A stretch of DNA of 33,803 bases from a virus: the IMG/VR virus record IMGVR_UViG_3300017773_000062, positions 1 through 33,803 of that record; one strand, written 5' to 3'. The position numbers and the translations under genes were made by a program. Positions 1 to 8,267 of this stretch are shown piece after piece. Position 1 is the first letter of the stretch. The number at the start of each line of letters is the position of its first letter. Under the pieces are notes generated by a model. It searched no databases. It saw only the letters and a list, made by a program, of their open reading frames with translations, and had not been told where the DNA came from.

Positions 1-22
1 TAATCCCCATATGGAGAACTTT

Positions 23-799
23 ATGGCAACTTTAGAAGATCAACTGGCACTTGAGTTACAGATGTGCCAAGCAGGTGAGGAAAGATACGACAAACAGGTG
101 GCCGCACTCACTGATAAGGGTGTGGAGAGCAGGGCGCAACACGGGAAAGCCATCATTGGTAACGTGTTGACCCCATTGTCCAAGGCCATCGCAGAGTTTT
201 GCACAGGTGAGACTTCATCGAACCGCAGTATCGCCTACGGGAAGATCAAGCACCTAGACCCCGACCGATTGGCAGTGCTGTCCTTACTAGGTGCTATCGA
301 CAAGATCAGTCAGCGAGTCCCTCTGATGGCAGTGGCACGAACCATCGGTCTGTATGTCGAGGATCAAGATAGAATTGAGAAGTGGTTAGAAGGCGACAGG
401 GATGTCGCAACTACCATCGTAAAGATGGCTCAGGAGAAAACCACATACCGCCACCGCAGATCAGGGGTCATTCATAAGATGAATAATGATGGGTACTACG
501 AAACGTCATGGACTAATGACGAGCGTATACACGTTGGCCTGAAGATGATTGATCTGATTATCACCAACACTGGTGTACTAGAATTGGTACGGGTCAGGAC
601 ATCACGGACTAAGACTACCACCTACCTTGTGGCACAGGAGTCAACACTGGATTGGGTAAAGGGATTCCACGCATCCCATAGGTCTGCCCGTCCACGCTAC
701 GCTCCCTGCGTGATACCTCCGAAACGATGGGAGGGTTTGTTTGGGGGTGGATACTACATTGATGAACTTAACAATCTACCACTGGTGAGGATGCACTAA
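23..799 (+). CDS. T7/SP6-type RNA polymerase, N-terminal fragment
   Basis: This is the N-terminal promoter-binding domain of a single-subunit phage RNA polymerase, encoded here as a separate 258-residue protein. It aligns with the N-terminus of SP6 and T7 polymerase: a start like SP6 (MATLEDQLALELQ), an IHVGLKMIDLI segment, and the signature YAPCVIPPKRW..GGGY. It stops just after LVRMH, where T7 polymerase continues with LVRTHSKKAL, at roughly T7 residue 300. I chose the ATG at 23 because GGAG (13-16) lies 6 nt upstream and the product then begins where SP6 polymerase begins. An in-frame ATG at 11 has no visible ribosome site. The stop overlaps the next start (TAATG at 797-801). The catalytic domain follows, so the two proteins probably act as one enzyme. 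Confidence 0.9.
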   Translation: MATLEDQLALELQMCQAGEERYDKQVAALTDKGVESRAQHGKAIIGNVLTPLSKAIAEFCTGETSSNRSIAYGKIKHLDPDRLAVLSLLGAIDKISQRVPLMAVARTIGLYVEDQDRIEKWLEGDRDVATTIVKMAQEKTTYRHRRSGVIHKMNNDGYYETSWTNDERIHVGLKMIDLIITNTGVLELVRVRTSRTKTTTYLVAQESTLDWVKGFHASHRSARPRYAPCVIPPKRWEGLFGGGYYIDELNNLPLVRMH

Positions 800-2475
800 T
801 GAGAAAGAGAACTACTGAGTATTTCACAGAGTTAGAGAAGTGCGATATGACTGAGGAGTTGAAGTGCGTGAATGCGCTACAGGAAACACCTTGGCAAATC
901 AACAAGCACGTTCTGGCAGTACTGCGTCAGGCATGGGACAGTGGACAGACTTGGGGAGGGCTACCTGCAAGGGATGATGTCCCGCTACCTGTCTACCCGT
1001 TTGATTGTGAACCTAGTGAGTTAAGCCCTGCACAGCAGGAGGAGTTTAAAGCATTTAGAAAGAAACGTGGAGCAGTCCACGCTCACAATAATACGACAAT
1101 GAGTTTGCGTATCTTGATTGAGCGTACCATCCAAGTCGCAGAGCAGTACGCCAATGAGGTTGAGTTCTTTTATGTCTGGCAGTTGGACTTCAGGAGTCGT
1201 AAGTACCCTATGGAATCATTCTTGTCACCGCAGACGGGTGATGCAGGTAAGGCACTGCTCACATTCGCATACGGAGTAGAGATCGAGTCACCAGAGGATG
1301 CCAAGTGGTTAGCTATCCAAGGTGCGAACGTCTACGGCAATGACAAGGTGACGCTAGAGGATCGTGAGTTGTTTGCCTACATGAACACTGAGATTGCACA
1401 GGCGGTAGCTGATGATCCGTTCAGCGAGACTATCTGGTTGGAAGCTGATAAGCCGTGGCAGTTCTTAGCGTGGTGCTACGAGTGGGCAGGGTACACGAGA
1501 GCCAGAGACTCAGGAGAGAACTACGTTACCACACTACCCTGCTCTGCTGATGGATCGTGTAACGGCTTACAGCACCTGTCAGCTATCCTACGGGACAGGG
1601 AGGGTGGTAGAGCAGTCAACCTGACCAAGACAGAGTTACCGCAGGACATCTACGCTGATGTAGCTATCAAGGCCATGGATCGTATCCGCAAGGATGCCCA
1701 AGACCCTGAGAACACGATGGCACACCAGTGTTTGCAGTTTGGTATCACCCGTAAGGAAACTAAGCGATCAGTAATGATCGTACCGTATAGCGGTACACGA
1801 TATGCCTGTCGGGATTACGTCATGGAAGCATTGAAGGAACGAGTAAAGAAGCAGGGACATAACCCTTGGGGTGACGATCTATATCTGGCGGCAAACTATA
1901 TGTCTAAACACATATGGGAAGCTATCAGTGACAGTATAAGTTCAGCACGTATTGTCATGGATTACATCAAGTCGGTTGCTGAAGTGTACGCCAAGCACAA
2001 GCAGGTCATGCAGTGGTACACCCCCACGGGTATGCTGATCTGGCAGTGCTATAGCGACATGAACAAACGTAGGATCAAGACCGCTATCAATGGGTCTGTC
2101 GTGAAACTCAACTACCATTCACAGATAGATGACACTGTAAGCCGTTCTAAGACGTTATCAGGGGCATCCCCCAACATGATACACAGTCTAGACGCATCGG
2201 CTCTGACGATGACAGTGAACCGCTGTGTGGATGTAGGGATTACTGACTTTAGTATGGTGCATGACAGCTACGGCACTCAGTCACCCTATATGCCCACGAT
2301 GGTGAACATCATTCGTGAAAGTTTTGTAGATATGTACGAGCAGAACGATGTCCTACAACAATTGTACGATCATGCGGTGAAGGTTTTACCTGAAGGCGCA
2401 GAGATTCCCAAGCCACCGGAGAGAGGTGACTTGAGTTTACGAGAGGTATTGCAGTCTGAGTACTTCTTTTCCTAA
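799..2475 (+). CDS. T7/SP6-type RNA polymerase, catalytic fragment
   Basis: This carries the thumb, palm and fingers of the phage RNA polymerase (558 residues). Visible active-site elements are D251 in ADGSCNGLQH (T7 D537), R318, K322 and Y330 in ITRKETKRSVMIVPY (T7 R627, K631, Y639) and H488-D489 in VHDSYGT (T7 H811-D812). The promoter-specificity loop should lie near residues 411-440. The C-terminus SEYFFS matches the aromatic foot of the family (T7 DFAFA). The start has its own ribosome site, GGTGAGG ending at 790, and overlaps the stop of the upstream fragment by one base. Nothing appears to be missing between the two pieces. It would transcribe middle and late phage genes. Its stop codon lies inside a repeated 18-bp promoter-like motif. 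Confidence 0.95.
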   Translation: MRKRTTEYFTELEKCDMTEELKCVNALQETPWQINKHVLAVLRQAWDSGQTWGGLPARDDVPLPVYPFDCEPSELSPAQQEEFKAFRKKRGAVHAHNNTTMSLRILIERTIQVAEQYANEVEFFYVWQLDFRSRKYPMESFLSPQTGDAGKALLTFAYGVEIESPEDAKWLAIQGANVYGNDKVTLEDRELFAYMNTEIAQAVADDPFSETIWLEADKPWQFLAWCYEWAGYTRARDSGENYVTTLPCSADGSCNGLQHLSAILRDREGGRAVNLTKTELPQDIYADVAIKAMDRIRKDAQDPENTMAHQCLQFGITRKETKRSVMIVPYSGTRYACRDYVMEALKERVKKQGHNPWGDDLYLAANYMSKHIWEAISDSISSARIVMDYIKSVAEVYAKHKQVMQWYTPTGMLIWQCYSDMNKRRIKTAINGSVVKLNYHSQIDDTVSRSKTLSGASPNMIHSLDASALTMTVNRCVDVGITDFSMVHDSYGTQSPYMPTMVNIIRESFVDMYEQNDVLQQLYDHAVKVLPEGAEIPKPPERGDLSLREVLQSEYFFS

Positions 2476-2488
2476 TGGCCCCCTAATG
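2471..2488 (+). promoter_or_regulatory. Candidate phage RNA polymerase promoter, copy 1
   Basis: The sequence CCTAATGGCCCCCTAATG occurs exactly twice in the window, here and at 10695-10712. Each copy contains the stop codon of the upstream gene, and each lies just before a new gene block (here SSB, start 2533). The motif is itself a direct repeat of CCTAATG with 11-bp spacing, about one helical turn. Position and repetition suggest a promoter for the phage polymerase. It does not resemble the T7, T3 or SP6 promoters, so the assignment is inference. Confidence 0.5.
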
Positions 2489-2532
2489 CAGTAAGGGCTG
2501 AAAAACTTAATCAACAGAAAGAGACTATTAAT

Positions 2533-3171
2533 ATGGCTAGACAAGACTTTGAAAGAATGAACATCAAAGGTAAAGCAATGTGGTGTAAGGTGTTAGAACC
2601 TGACACTAAATTTAACCCTGACGGTGACTACTCCACTGACATCTTATTGTCAGAGGCAGATGCCGCACCGATATGTGAGAAGCTAGATAATGCAATCCAA
2701 GTTGCATTTGACAATGCGATCAAGGACTCACCTAAGTTAAAGAATGTCCTGTCCACATCCTCCCCGTACCAGACTGTCTACGATAATGAGACAGGCGACC
2801 CTACTGGGGAGATCAAGTTCAAGGCAAAACTAAAGGCTGTCTGGAGAGCTAGAGACGGACGCTTTGGTGAACAACGTCCAGTTGTGGTGGACAGTAAGCT
2901 AAATCCTATCGACAAGCACATTGCTATTGGCAATGGGTCTGACATCAACGTCAATGTTGAAGTAGTACCCTACGTCATGCAGTCTACTAAGTCAGTGGGT
3001 GCAAGTTTACGACTGAAAGGAATCCAAGTCGTTAACCTTGTTGAGTACGGTAACAACGCTTCAATGTTTGGTGAAGTGGACGGTGGCTTTGAAGCACCTC
3101 CCGCACCAGAGAATGACACCATTCCTTTTGAAGTGGAGAGCAGTGATGACAGCGACCAAGGGGACTTTTGA
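2533..3171 (+). CDS. Single-stranded DNA-binding protein (T7 gp2.5-like)
   Basis: The 212-residue product is the phage ssDNA-binding protein that coats unwound DNA and contacts the polymerase and primase-helicase. It has the length and layout of the gp2.5 family: an OB-fold-like body and a strongly acidic tail ending in an aromatic residue (SSDDSDQGDF). That tail is the known docking peptide for replisome partners in T7. The gene follows the first 18-bp promoter candidate after a 57-nt leader. Its 3' end overlaps the endonuclease I start by 26 nt, so the two are probably translated from one message. Assignment rests on tail, size, composition and position in T7 order. Confidence 0.85.
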   Translation: MARQDFERMNIKGKAMWCKVLEPDTKFNPDGDYSTDILLSEADAAPICEKLDNAIQVAFDNAIKDSPKLKNVLSTSSPYQTVYDNETGDPTGEIKFKAKLKAVWRARDGRFGEQRPVVVDSKLNPIDKHIAIGNGSDINVNVEVVPYVMQSTKSVGASLRLKGIQVVNLVEYGNNASMFGEVDGGFEAPPAPENDTIPFEVESSDDSDQGDF

Positions 3172-3514
3172 AGCAAGGGTGGTTAGTGATTTGAATAACC
3201 GCAGTATTGCGTTCGAGTATGAACCTGAGAAGTTGCCATACACTGTTCAACGGAACTACATCCCTGATCTTCGGATCGGGGAGATGTATGTCGAGGTCAA
3301 GGGTTACTTCAGGCAGGAAGCCCAACGCAAGATGCGTAACGTCAGAGAGCAACACCCAGAGAAGGACATTCGATTTCTATTTCAGAGATTGGACAGTCCA
3401 GTGCAAGGCGCAAAGAAACGAAAAGATGGAAGTAAGATGACCTGCGCTGAATGGGCAGAGCGTCATGGCTTCCTTTACGCAGAGAAGGAGATACCCGATG
3501 AATGGATTAACTGA
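3146..3514 (+). CDS. Endonuclease I, Holliday junction resolvase (T7 gp3-like)
   Basis: This is a 122-residue T7 endonuclease I homologue. In T7 the enzyme resolves branched DNA before packaging and degrades host DNA. The catalytic set is complete: E9 (in TFEARVV), D41 (YIPDLRI), E50 and K52 (VEVKGYF), matching T7 E20, D55, E65 and K67. REQHPEKDIRFLF and a C-terminal IPDEWIN also match the family. It is shorter than T7's 149 residues and lacks the basic C-terminal extension. I chose the ATG at 3146 because GGAG precedes it at 3135-3138 and the product then begins close to the first catalytic residue. It overlaps the SSB gene by 26 nt and the primase gene by 17 nt. Confidence 0.92.
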   Translation: MTATKGTFEARVVSDLNNRSIAFEYEPEKLPYTVQRNYIPDLRIGEMYVEVKGYFRQEAQRKMRNVREQHPEKDIRFLFQRLDSPVQGAKKRKDGSKMTCAEWAERHGFLYAEKEIPDEWIN

Positions 3515-5120
3515 GGAGTCGAGTAGTGAGTTCTTATATCACGAGGCTTGCGAGAAGTGTGGGAGCAGTGATGCTAAAAGTGTCTATGATGACGGTCATT
3601 CCTATTGTTTTAGCTGTACTCATTATGAAGTGGGAACTGACACAAGCACTCCGACACTACAAGCAGTCCCAAGTACACCAAAGGGTGACTTTGTATTGGG
3701 AGAATCTATCGCACTTGGTAAGCGAAAGATTAATCAAGCCACTGCAAAGTTTTGGAACTACCAAGTGGGAGAATATAAAGGAAAGACTGTTCAAGTAGCG
3801 AACTACAAGGATAAGAACGGACAGCTAGTATCACAGAAGATACGATTCCCAAACAAAGATTTCCTGAGTGTAGGAGATCACAAGAAAGCACAGCTATACG
3901 GACAGTGGCTGTGGCGTGACAAAGGGAAGATGGTCTGCGTGGTGGAGGGGGAGTTGGACGCTCTCTCTCTATCGCAAGCCTTCGATAACAAGTGGCCTGT
4001 AGTGTCACTTAGGAGTGGTGCGGCTTCCGCTAAAAAAGATATTGCGGCAAGCTGTGAATGGCTAGAACAGTTTGAGTCAGTCATTCTCATGTTTGACAAC
4101 GATAAGGTTGGACAGCAAGCGGCCATTGATGCCGCCTCCGTACTCTCTCCATCGAAAGCTAAGATTGCAAAGCTACCGTTGAAGGATGCGTCTGAGATGG
4201 TTCAGGCAGGTAGAGTTAAAGAACTGATAGATGCAGTGTGGGCGGCTAAAGCATTTCGCCCAGACGGTATACTAGATGGGGCTGATCTTTGGGATGTGGT
4301 CACTGAGGTGCAGGATGTAGAAAGTGTACCGTATCCATATGAAGGTCTTAATGATGTTACTAAGGGGTGTAGGCGTGGTGAGATCACTACGATTACAGCA
4401 GGAAGTGGTATCGGAAAATCACAGTTGACCCGTGAATTTGCGGCTCACTTGATTAGACAAGGAGAGACGGTGGGCTACATAGCCCTTGAAGAGTCCGTCA
4501 AAAGAACTGGGTTGGGTTTGATGTCAATTGAAGCAAACCAACCTTTACACTTAGGAACAGAAAATATCACTAAAGAGGAAATGAAACGTGCTTTCGATAA
4601 TACCCTCGGCACTGGTCAAGTATTTTTGTATGACCATTGGGGTTCAACTGACAGCGATAATCTTCTCTCTAAAATCAGATACTTGGTTCGGGGATGCTCT
4701 TGTAATTGGATCATTCTTGACCACCTTTCCATTGTTGTATCTGGTATGGGAGATGGCGATGAAAGGCGTTTAATTGACAACACCATGACTAAACTGCGGT
4801 CACTCACTGAAGAGTTAAACTGCGGGATGCTACTGGTAAGTCATTTGAAACGTCCGTCAGGCGACAAAGGCCATGAAAACGGGGCAGAGACATCTCTGTC
4901 CCAACTTCGAGGATCAGCCGCTATCGGTCAGCTAAGTGATATCTGTATGTCCCTTGAAAGGAATCAACAGGCTGTACAGGGTGCAGACATAACAACAGTA
5001 CGGGTACTGAAGAACCGTTGGTCAGGGGAAACGGGCATTGCCTGTCACCTTGAGTACAACAGGGACACTGGACGTATGACTGAAGTGGCCGCACCAATAG
5101 AAGCAGAGGAGATGTTCTAA
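3498..5120 (+). CDS. Primase-helicase (T7 gp4-like)
   Basis: This 540-residue protein unwinds the replication fork and lays down RNA primers. A zinc-binding domain has four cysteines, C18, C21, C37 and C40 (CX2C-X15-CX2C, as in T7). The TOPRIM primase core shows VVEGELD (E150, D154) and MFDND (D200, D202). The hexameric helicase domain has Walker A AGSGIGKS (301-308), catalytic E331 in ALEESV, Walker B WIILD (D408) and LRGSAAIGQLSD near 470. The C-terminus is acidic and ends in Phe (EAEEMF), as in T7 gp4, where it contacts DNA polymerase. The start at 3498 has AGGAG 7 nt upstream. No clear internal start for a helicase-only form is visible. Confidence 0.96.
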   Translation: MNGLTEESSSEFLYHEACEKCGSSDAKSVYDDGHSYCFSCTHYEVGTDTSTPTLQAVPSTPKGDFVLGESIALGKRKINQATAKFWNYQVGEYKGKTVQVANYKDKNGQLVSQKIRFPNKDFLSVGDHKKAQLYGQWLWRDKGKMVCVVEGELDALSLSQAFDNKWPVVSLRSGAASAKKDIAASCEWLEQFESVILMFDNDKVGQQAAIDAASVLSPSKAKIAKLPLKDASEMVQAGRVKELIDAVWAAKAFRPDGILDGADLWDVVTEVQDVESVPYPYEGLNDVTKGCRRGEITTITAGSGIGKSQLTREFAAHLIRQGETVGYIALEESVKRTGLGLMSIEANQPLHLGTENITKEEMKRAFDNTLGTGQVFLYDHWGSTDSDNLLSKIRYLVRGCSCNWIILDHLSIVVSGMGDGDERRLIDNTMTKLRSLTEELNCGMLLVSHLKRPSGDKGHENGAETSLSQLRGSAAIGQLSDICMSLERNQQAVQGADITTVRVLKNRWSGETGIACHLEYNRDTGRMTEVAAPIEAEEMF

Positions 5121-5359
5121 TGAAAACAAGGATACACGTTAATCAGCACAACATAAGGGCAAACCTAAAAGGTCAAGACCTGCCCGTGATTACTGTCAAA
5201 GATTACAAACAGAACAGGAAAACCAATACTGCCCAGATAGTGAAAGACGGTGAGGTTATATGTGAGGTGGTGTATTCACCCGACAAGCCACTGTCCTGTG
5301 GTGCAAAGGTGTGGATAGAAACTGACTTGGAGGTGATTACTGATGGCACTACCAACTGA
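5120..5359 (+). CDS. Small conserved phage protein, function unknown
   Basis: A 79-residue protein starting MKTRIHVNQHNIRAN and containing YSPDKPLSCGAKVWIET. The HVNQH start and the PLSCGAxVWIET block are typical of a small protein found across many phages, whose function I do not know. No membrane segment or catalytic motif is evident, and the composition is mixed beta-like. The gene starts on the last base of the primase-helicase stop codon (TAATG), so it is probably translationally coupled. Its 3' end overlaps the next small ORF. Position in the replication operon suggests an accessory role in DNA metabolism. Confidence 0.8.
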   Translation: MKTRIHVNQHNIRANLKGQDLPVITVKDYKQNRKTNTAQIVKDGEVICEVVYSPDKPLSCGAKVWIETDLEVITDGTTN

Positions 5360-5504
5360 GAACCAATTAAGGACGATGTACATCAAGCACATGATCCACC
5401 TGTACATTTTAGAGATGGAAGAAAACATAGACTTGGGTGACTACCCTACCTACGAGGACTTTCTACTTATGTACAAAGAGGAAATGCAAGTTGCAACAAA
5501 CTAA
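5343..5504 (+). CDS. Small hypothetical protein (53 aa)
   Basis: The ORF encodes MALPTENQLRTMYIKHMIHL and continues to YEDFLLMYKEEMQVATN. It is supported by a strong ribosome site (GGAGG at 5329-5333, 9 nt before the ATG), by filling the gap before DNA polymerase, and by the 17-nt overlap with the upstream gene that is usual in this operon. The product is Met-rich and probably helical, acidic in its second half, with no recognised domain. I do not recognise the family. Confidence 0.7.
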   Translation: MALPTENQLRTMYIKHMIHLYILEMEENIDLGDYPTYEDFLLMYKEEMQVATN

Positions 5505-5525
5505 TCACTCCAACGAGAGGATGTT

Positions 5526-7241
5526 ATGAGACTACTATTTGATATAGAGGCCAACGGCCTATTGAAAGAAGCCACGAAAGTGTGGTGTCTGGTCACAAGA
5601 GACTTGGACACTGGTGAGGTATCGGCTTACGATCCCTTTACACTGGACGCAGGTTTGCAACACTTAGGTGAAGCAGATGTTCTTGTCGGACATAATATAA
5701 TCGACTACGACTTGCGCCTGTTGGAGAAACTCCACGGGTTCAGAACCAACGCTACCTTAGAGGATACTCTAGTATGGTCACGGACAATCTTCCCTGACAT
5801 ACGGGAGCAGGACTTGAAACGTCTGAATGCCAACAAGGTAATGATCGGCAGTCACTCACTCAAGGCATGGGGAATACGCCTAGCAATACACAAGGGTGAC
5901 TTTGGACAGGCTGATGATGCGTGGGACAGGTACACACCAGAGATGTTGGAGTACTGCAAGCAGGACGTAGAAGTTAACTACAAGCTGTACCAGAATCTAG
6001 TGAATAAGATTGCGGAATGGAAGCCTTGGCCTGAAGTACTCAGGTTTGAGACTGAGGTCCACAAGCTACTACAGGATCAGACCACTAGAGGTTTCCCGTT
6101 TGACGTTACTAAAGCTGAGAAGCTGTACAGCGAACTGGCGGGGGAGAAGGCTGTGCTAGAGCAGTCACTGGTGTCTAACATTGAGCCAACTGTGGTTCAG
6201 CTTAAAACTAAAGAGAAGGTGATACCCTTCAACCCTGCATCTCGACAGCAGATAGCAGATCGACTAATGAAGCGAGGTTGGGAACCAGAATCATTTACAC
6301 CATCTGGTGATCCAAAAGTCGATGAAGATACGCTCAGTAAGATTGATATGCCAGAGGCTAAACAACTGTGTAGATTCTTATTACTGAATAAGCGTATCGG
6401 TCAACTCGCTACAGGTAAGCAAGCATGGCTCAAGGTTCAACAGGACGGGCATGTACATGGCAGGGTCAACCACATGGGGGCAGTGACATCTAGGTGTACG
6501 CACTCTGACCCTAACGTGGCTCAAGTACCTTCACTTGGCGCAGAGTACGGTAAGGAGTGCCGTGAGTTATTCCATGCGCCTGAAGGTTACTCACTGCTAG
6601 GTGCTGATGCGTCTGGATTAGAACTACGCTGTCTAGCGGCTTACATGAAACCTTATGACAATGGTAATTACGTTGAGGAAATACTGAATGGTGACATCCA
6701 CTCAAAGAATCAGGAAGCGGCAGGACTTGCAACGAGGCCACAGGCAAAGACGTTTATCTACGCATTTCTGTTTGGCGCAGGAGACGAGAAGATCGGAAGC
6801 ATCATCGGTGGAAGCAAAGGCGATGGTAAAAAAATCAAAGCCCGATTCTTAAAGCAGACTCCCGCACTCAAGATACTGAGAGAGAAGGTCAGTCAGAAAG
6901 CTAAAGGCGGTTACATCAAAGGAATTGATGGCAGACGTATACCTATTCGCCACCCCCATGCCGCACTCAACACCCTACTGCAAAGTTGCGGTGCTGTGAT
7001 TTGCAAGAAGTGGTACGTGGAGATTCACAAGTTGTTTCGTGAAGCAGGTTTAACAGAGAGCGATGCCCGTATCGTGGCATTCGTACATGACGAGGTTCAG
7101 ATTGTCGTGCGTAACGGAATGGAGGAACAAGTCGGTGAAATTACCTTACAAGCAATACGAAATGTGGAAAGACACCTCGACTTTGGGTGCAGACTCGATG
7201 CCGAATACAACATCGGACAAAGTTGGGCGGCTACCCACTGA
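5526..7241 (+). CDS. Family A DNA polymerase with 3'-5' exonuclease (T7 gp5-like)
   Basis: This 571-residue replicative polymerase has a proofreading domain (D6 and E8 in FDIEANG, GHNIIDYD near 55-62, D147 in CKQDVEVNYK) and the pol A palm-fingers: motif A GADASGLELR (D361), motif B AKTFIYAFLFGAGDEKIG (K408, Y412), motif C VHDEV (H521, D522) and C-terminal WAATH (T7 WAICH). T7 gp5 is 704 residues. Most of the difference is between ELAGEKAV and IPFNPASR, where the roughly 76-residue thioredoxin-binding insertion of T7 is absent. Tyr412 sits at the position of E. coli Pol I Phe762, and Phe416 at that of Tyr766. A GAGAGG ribosome site precedes the start. Confidence 0.97.
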   Translation: MRLLFDIEANGLLKEATKVWCLVTRDLDTGEVSAYDPFTLDAGLQHLGEADVLVGHNIIDYDLRLLEKLHGFRTNATLEDTLVWSRTIFPDIREQDLKRLNANKVMIGSHSLKAWGIRLAIHKGDFGQADDAWDRYTPEMLEYCKQDVEVNYKLYQNLVNKIAEWKPWPEVLRFETEVHKLLQDQTTRGFPFDVTKAEKLYSELAGEKAVLEQSLVSNIEPTVVQLKTKEKVIPFNPASRQQIADRLMKRGWEPESFTPSGDPKVDEDTLSKIDMPEAKQLCRFLLLNKRIGQLATGKQAWLKVQQDGHVHGRVNHMGAVTSRCTHSDPNVAQVPSLGAEYGKECRELFHAPEGYSLLGADASGLELRCLAAYMKPYDNGNYVEEILNGDIHSKNQEAAGLATRPQAKTFIYAFLFGAGDEKIGSIIGGSKGDGKKIKARFLKQTPALKILREKVSQKAKGGYIKGIDGRRIPIRHPHAALNTLLQSCGAVICKKWYVEIHKLFREAGLTESDARIVAFVHDEVQIVVRNGMEEQVGEITLQAIRNVERHLDFGCRLDAEYNIGQSWAATH

Positions 7242-7545
7242 TGATGCAAATCGTGTTGGTGATATTGCTGAGTTTTATGCAGTCACTTACCTGTGGGATC
7301 ACGGTTATGAAGTGTTCCCTAACGCAGGATGCACCGGAGCCATTGATATAGTGGCAATCAAAGGTGACGAGATCAGATTGATAGACGTTAAGACGGTATC
7401 TGAAACCACGCAAGGCGGGAAGATGCTGACCACACTCCAAAAACAGATGGGGGTGGAACTTCTGTATTTCGATTACCACACACGCCAACTCAGTTGGGAC
7501 AGACTGATGATTAAAGGCATTCAAAAAAAGAGAGAGACTATATGA
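7198..7545 (+). CDS. Small PD-(D/E)XK-type nuclease
   Basis: A 115-residue protein with the layout of a small restriction-like or Holliday-junction-type nuclease: GDIAEFYAVTYLWDHGYEVF, then AIDIVAI and IRLIDVKTV, giving the D...(D/E)-x-K motif (IDVK) with an upstream Glu. The family cuts DNA; the substrate here is unknown. The gene overlaps the DNA polymerase end by 44 nt and its stop overlaps the exonuclease start (ATGA), placing it in the replication operon. The start at 7198 is chosen because the nuclease fold begins soon after it. Its ribosome site is weak and an ATG at 7162 is a possible alternative. It is distinct from the endonuclease I encoded at 3146. Confidence 0.75.
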   Translation: MPNTTSDKVGRLPTDDANRVGDIAEFYAVTYLWDHGYEVFPNAGCTGAIDIVAIKGDEIRLIDVKTVSETTQGGKMLTTLQKQMGVELLYFDYHTRQLSWDRLMIKGIQKKRETI

Positions 7546-8267
7546 ACACACTACTAATTGATGGAGACATCGTAGCGTACAGGGCGGCAACAGCCTGTGA
7601 GCAACCTATAGATTGGGGTGATGGTCACTGGACACTTCACGCTTTCGAGCATGAGGTTGAGCAGAACATTGACCACTTCATGCAAGGTTTAGTTAAAGAG
7701 AGTAAGTGTAAAGATTGGATCACTTGCTTAACTGGAACTAAAAACTTCAGGAAGGATGTAGACGCTACTTACAAAGCTAACAGGACTGACAAGCGTAAGC
7801 CCATGCTCCTACCACACGCTCGTGCCTACTTGGTCAACGAGTGGAACGGTAGAATTGATGAAGGCATTGAGGCTGATGACACACTAGGCATTCTAGGTAG
7901 CAGTGATGATGGTTACATGATCTGGTCAATCGACAAAGACTTGATGACCATTCCTGCCTACCACTGGAAGGACGGTGAGGTTGTAACCGTAACTGAAGAA
8001 GAAGCTGACTACTGGTTCTACTACCAGACGTTAGTGGGCGACACGACTGACAACTACAAAGGTTGTCCTAGCGTTGGTGACAAGAAAGCCAGAGCCATGC
8101 TTGATAAAGACTGCTCATGGCAGACAGTAGTTACCGCCTTTGAGAAGGCAGGGCTATCGGAAACGGTAGCACTAGAGCAAGCCAGACTAGCCCGTATCTT
8201 ACGGAACGGTGAGTACAACTTCGATACAAAGGAGGTGTCCCTATGGGAGCCAGACGCAAATCAATAA
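7542..8267 (+). CDS. 5'-3' exonuclease (FEN-like, T7 gp6-like)
   Basis: The 241-residue product belongs to the flap endonuclease/5' exonuclease fold that removes RNA primers and degrades host DNA in T7-like phages. Metal-binding acidic clusters are visible: IDGDIVAYRAA at the start, EGIEADDTLG near 110, SIDKDLMTIP near 130 and GDTTDNYKGCPSVGDKKA, the helix-hairpin-helix-like DNA-binding part. Its start overlaps the upstream nuclease stop by 4 nt, and its end overlaps the DUF3310-like gene by 25 nt. Order after DNA polymerase is as in T7. Confidence 0.92.
   Translation: MNTLLIDGDIVAYRAATACEQPIDWGDGHWTLHAFEHEVEQNIDHFMQGLVKESKCKDWITCLTGTKNFRKDVDATYKANRTDKRKPMLLPHARAYLVNEWNGRIDEGIEADDTLGILGSSDDGYMIWSIDKDLMTIPAYHWKDGEVVTVTEEEADYWFYYQTLVGDTTDNYKGCPSVGDKKARAMLDKDCSWQTVVTAFEKAGLSETVALEQARLARILRNGEYNFDTKEVSLWEPDANQ

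Noticed and set aside
3038-3145. Upstream extension of endonuclease I to an ATG at 3038
   Set aside because: It would lie wholly within the SSB gene, has no family similarity, and the ATG at 3146 has a good ribosome site.
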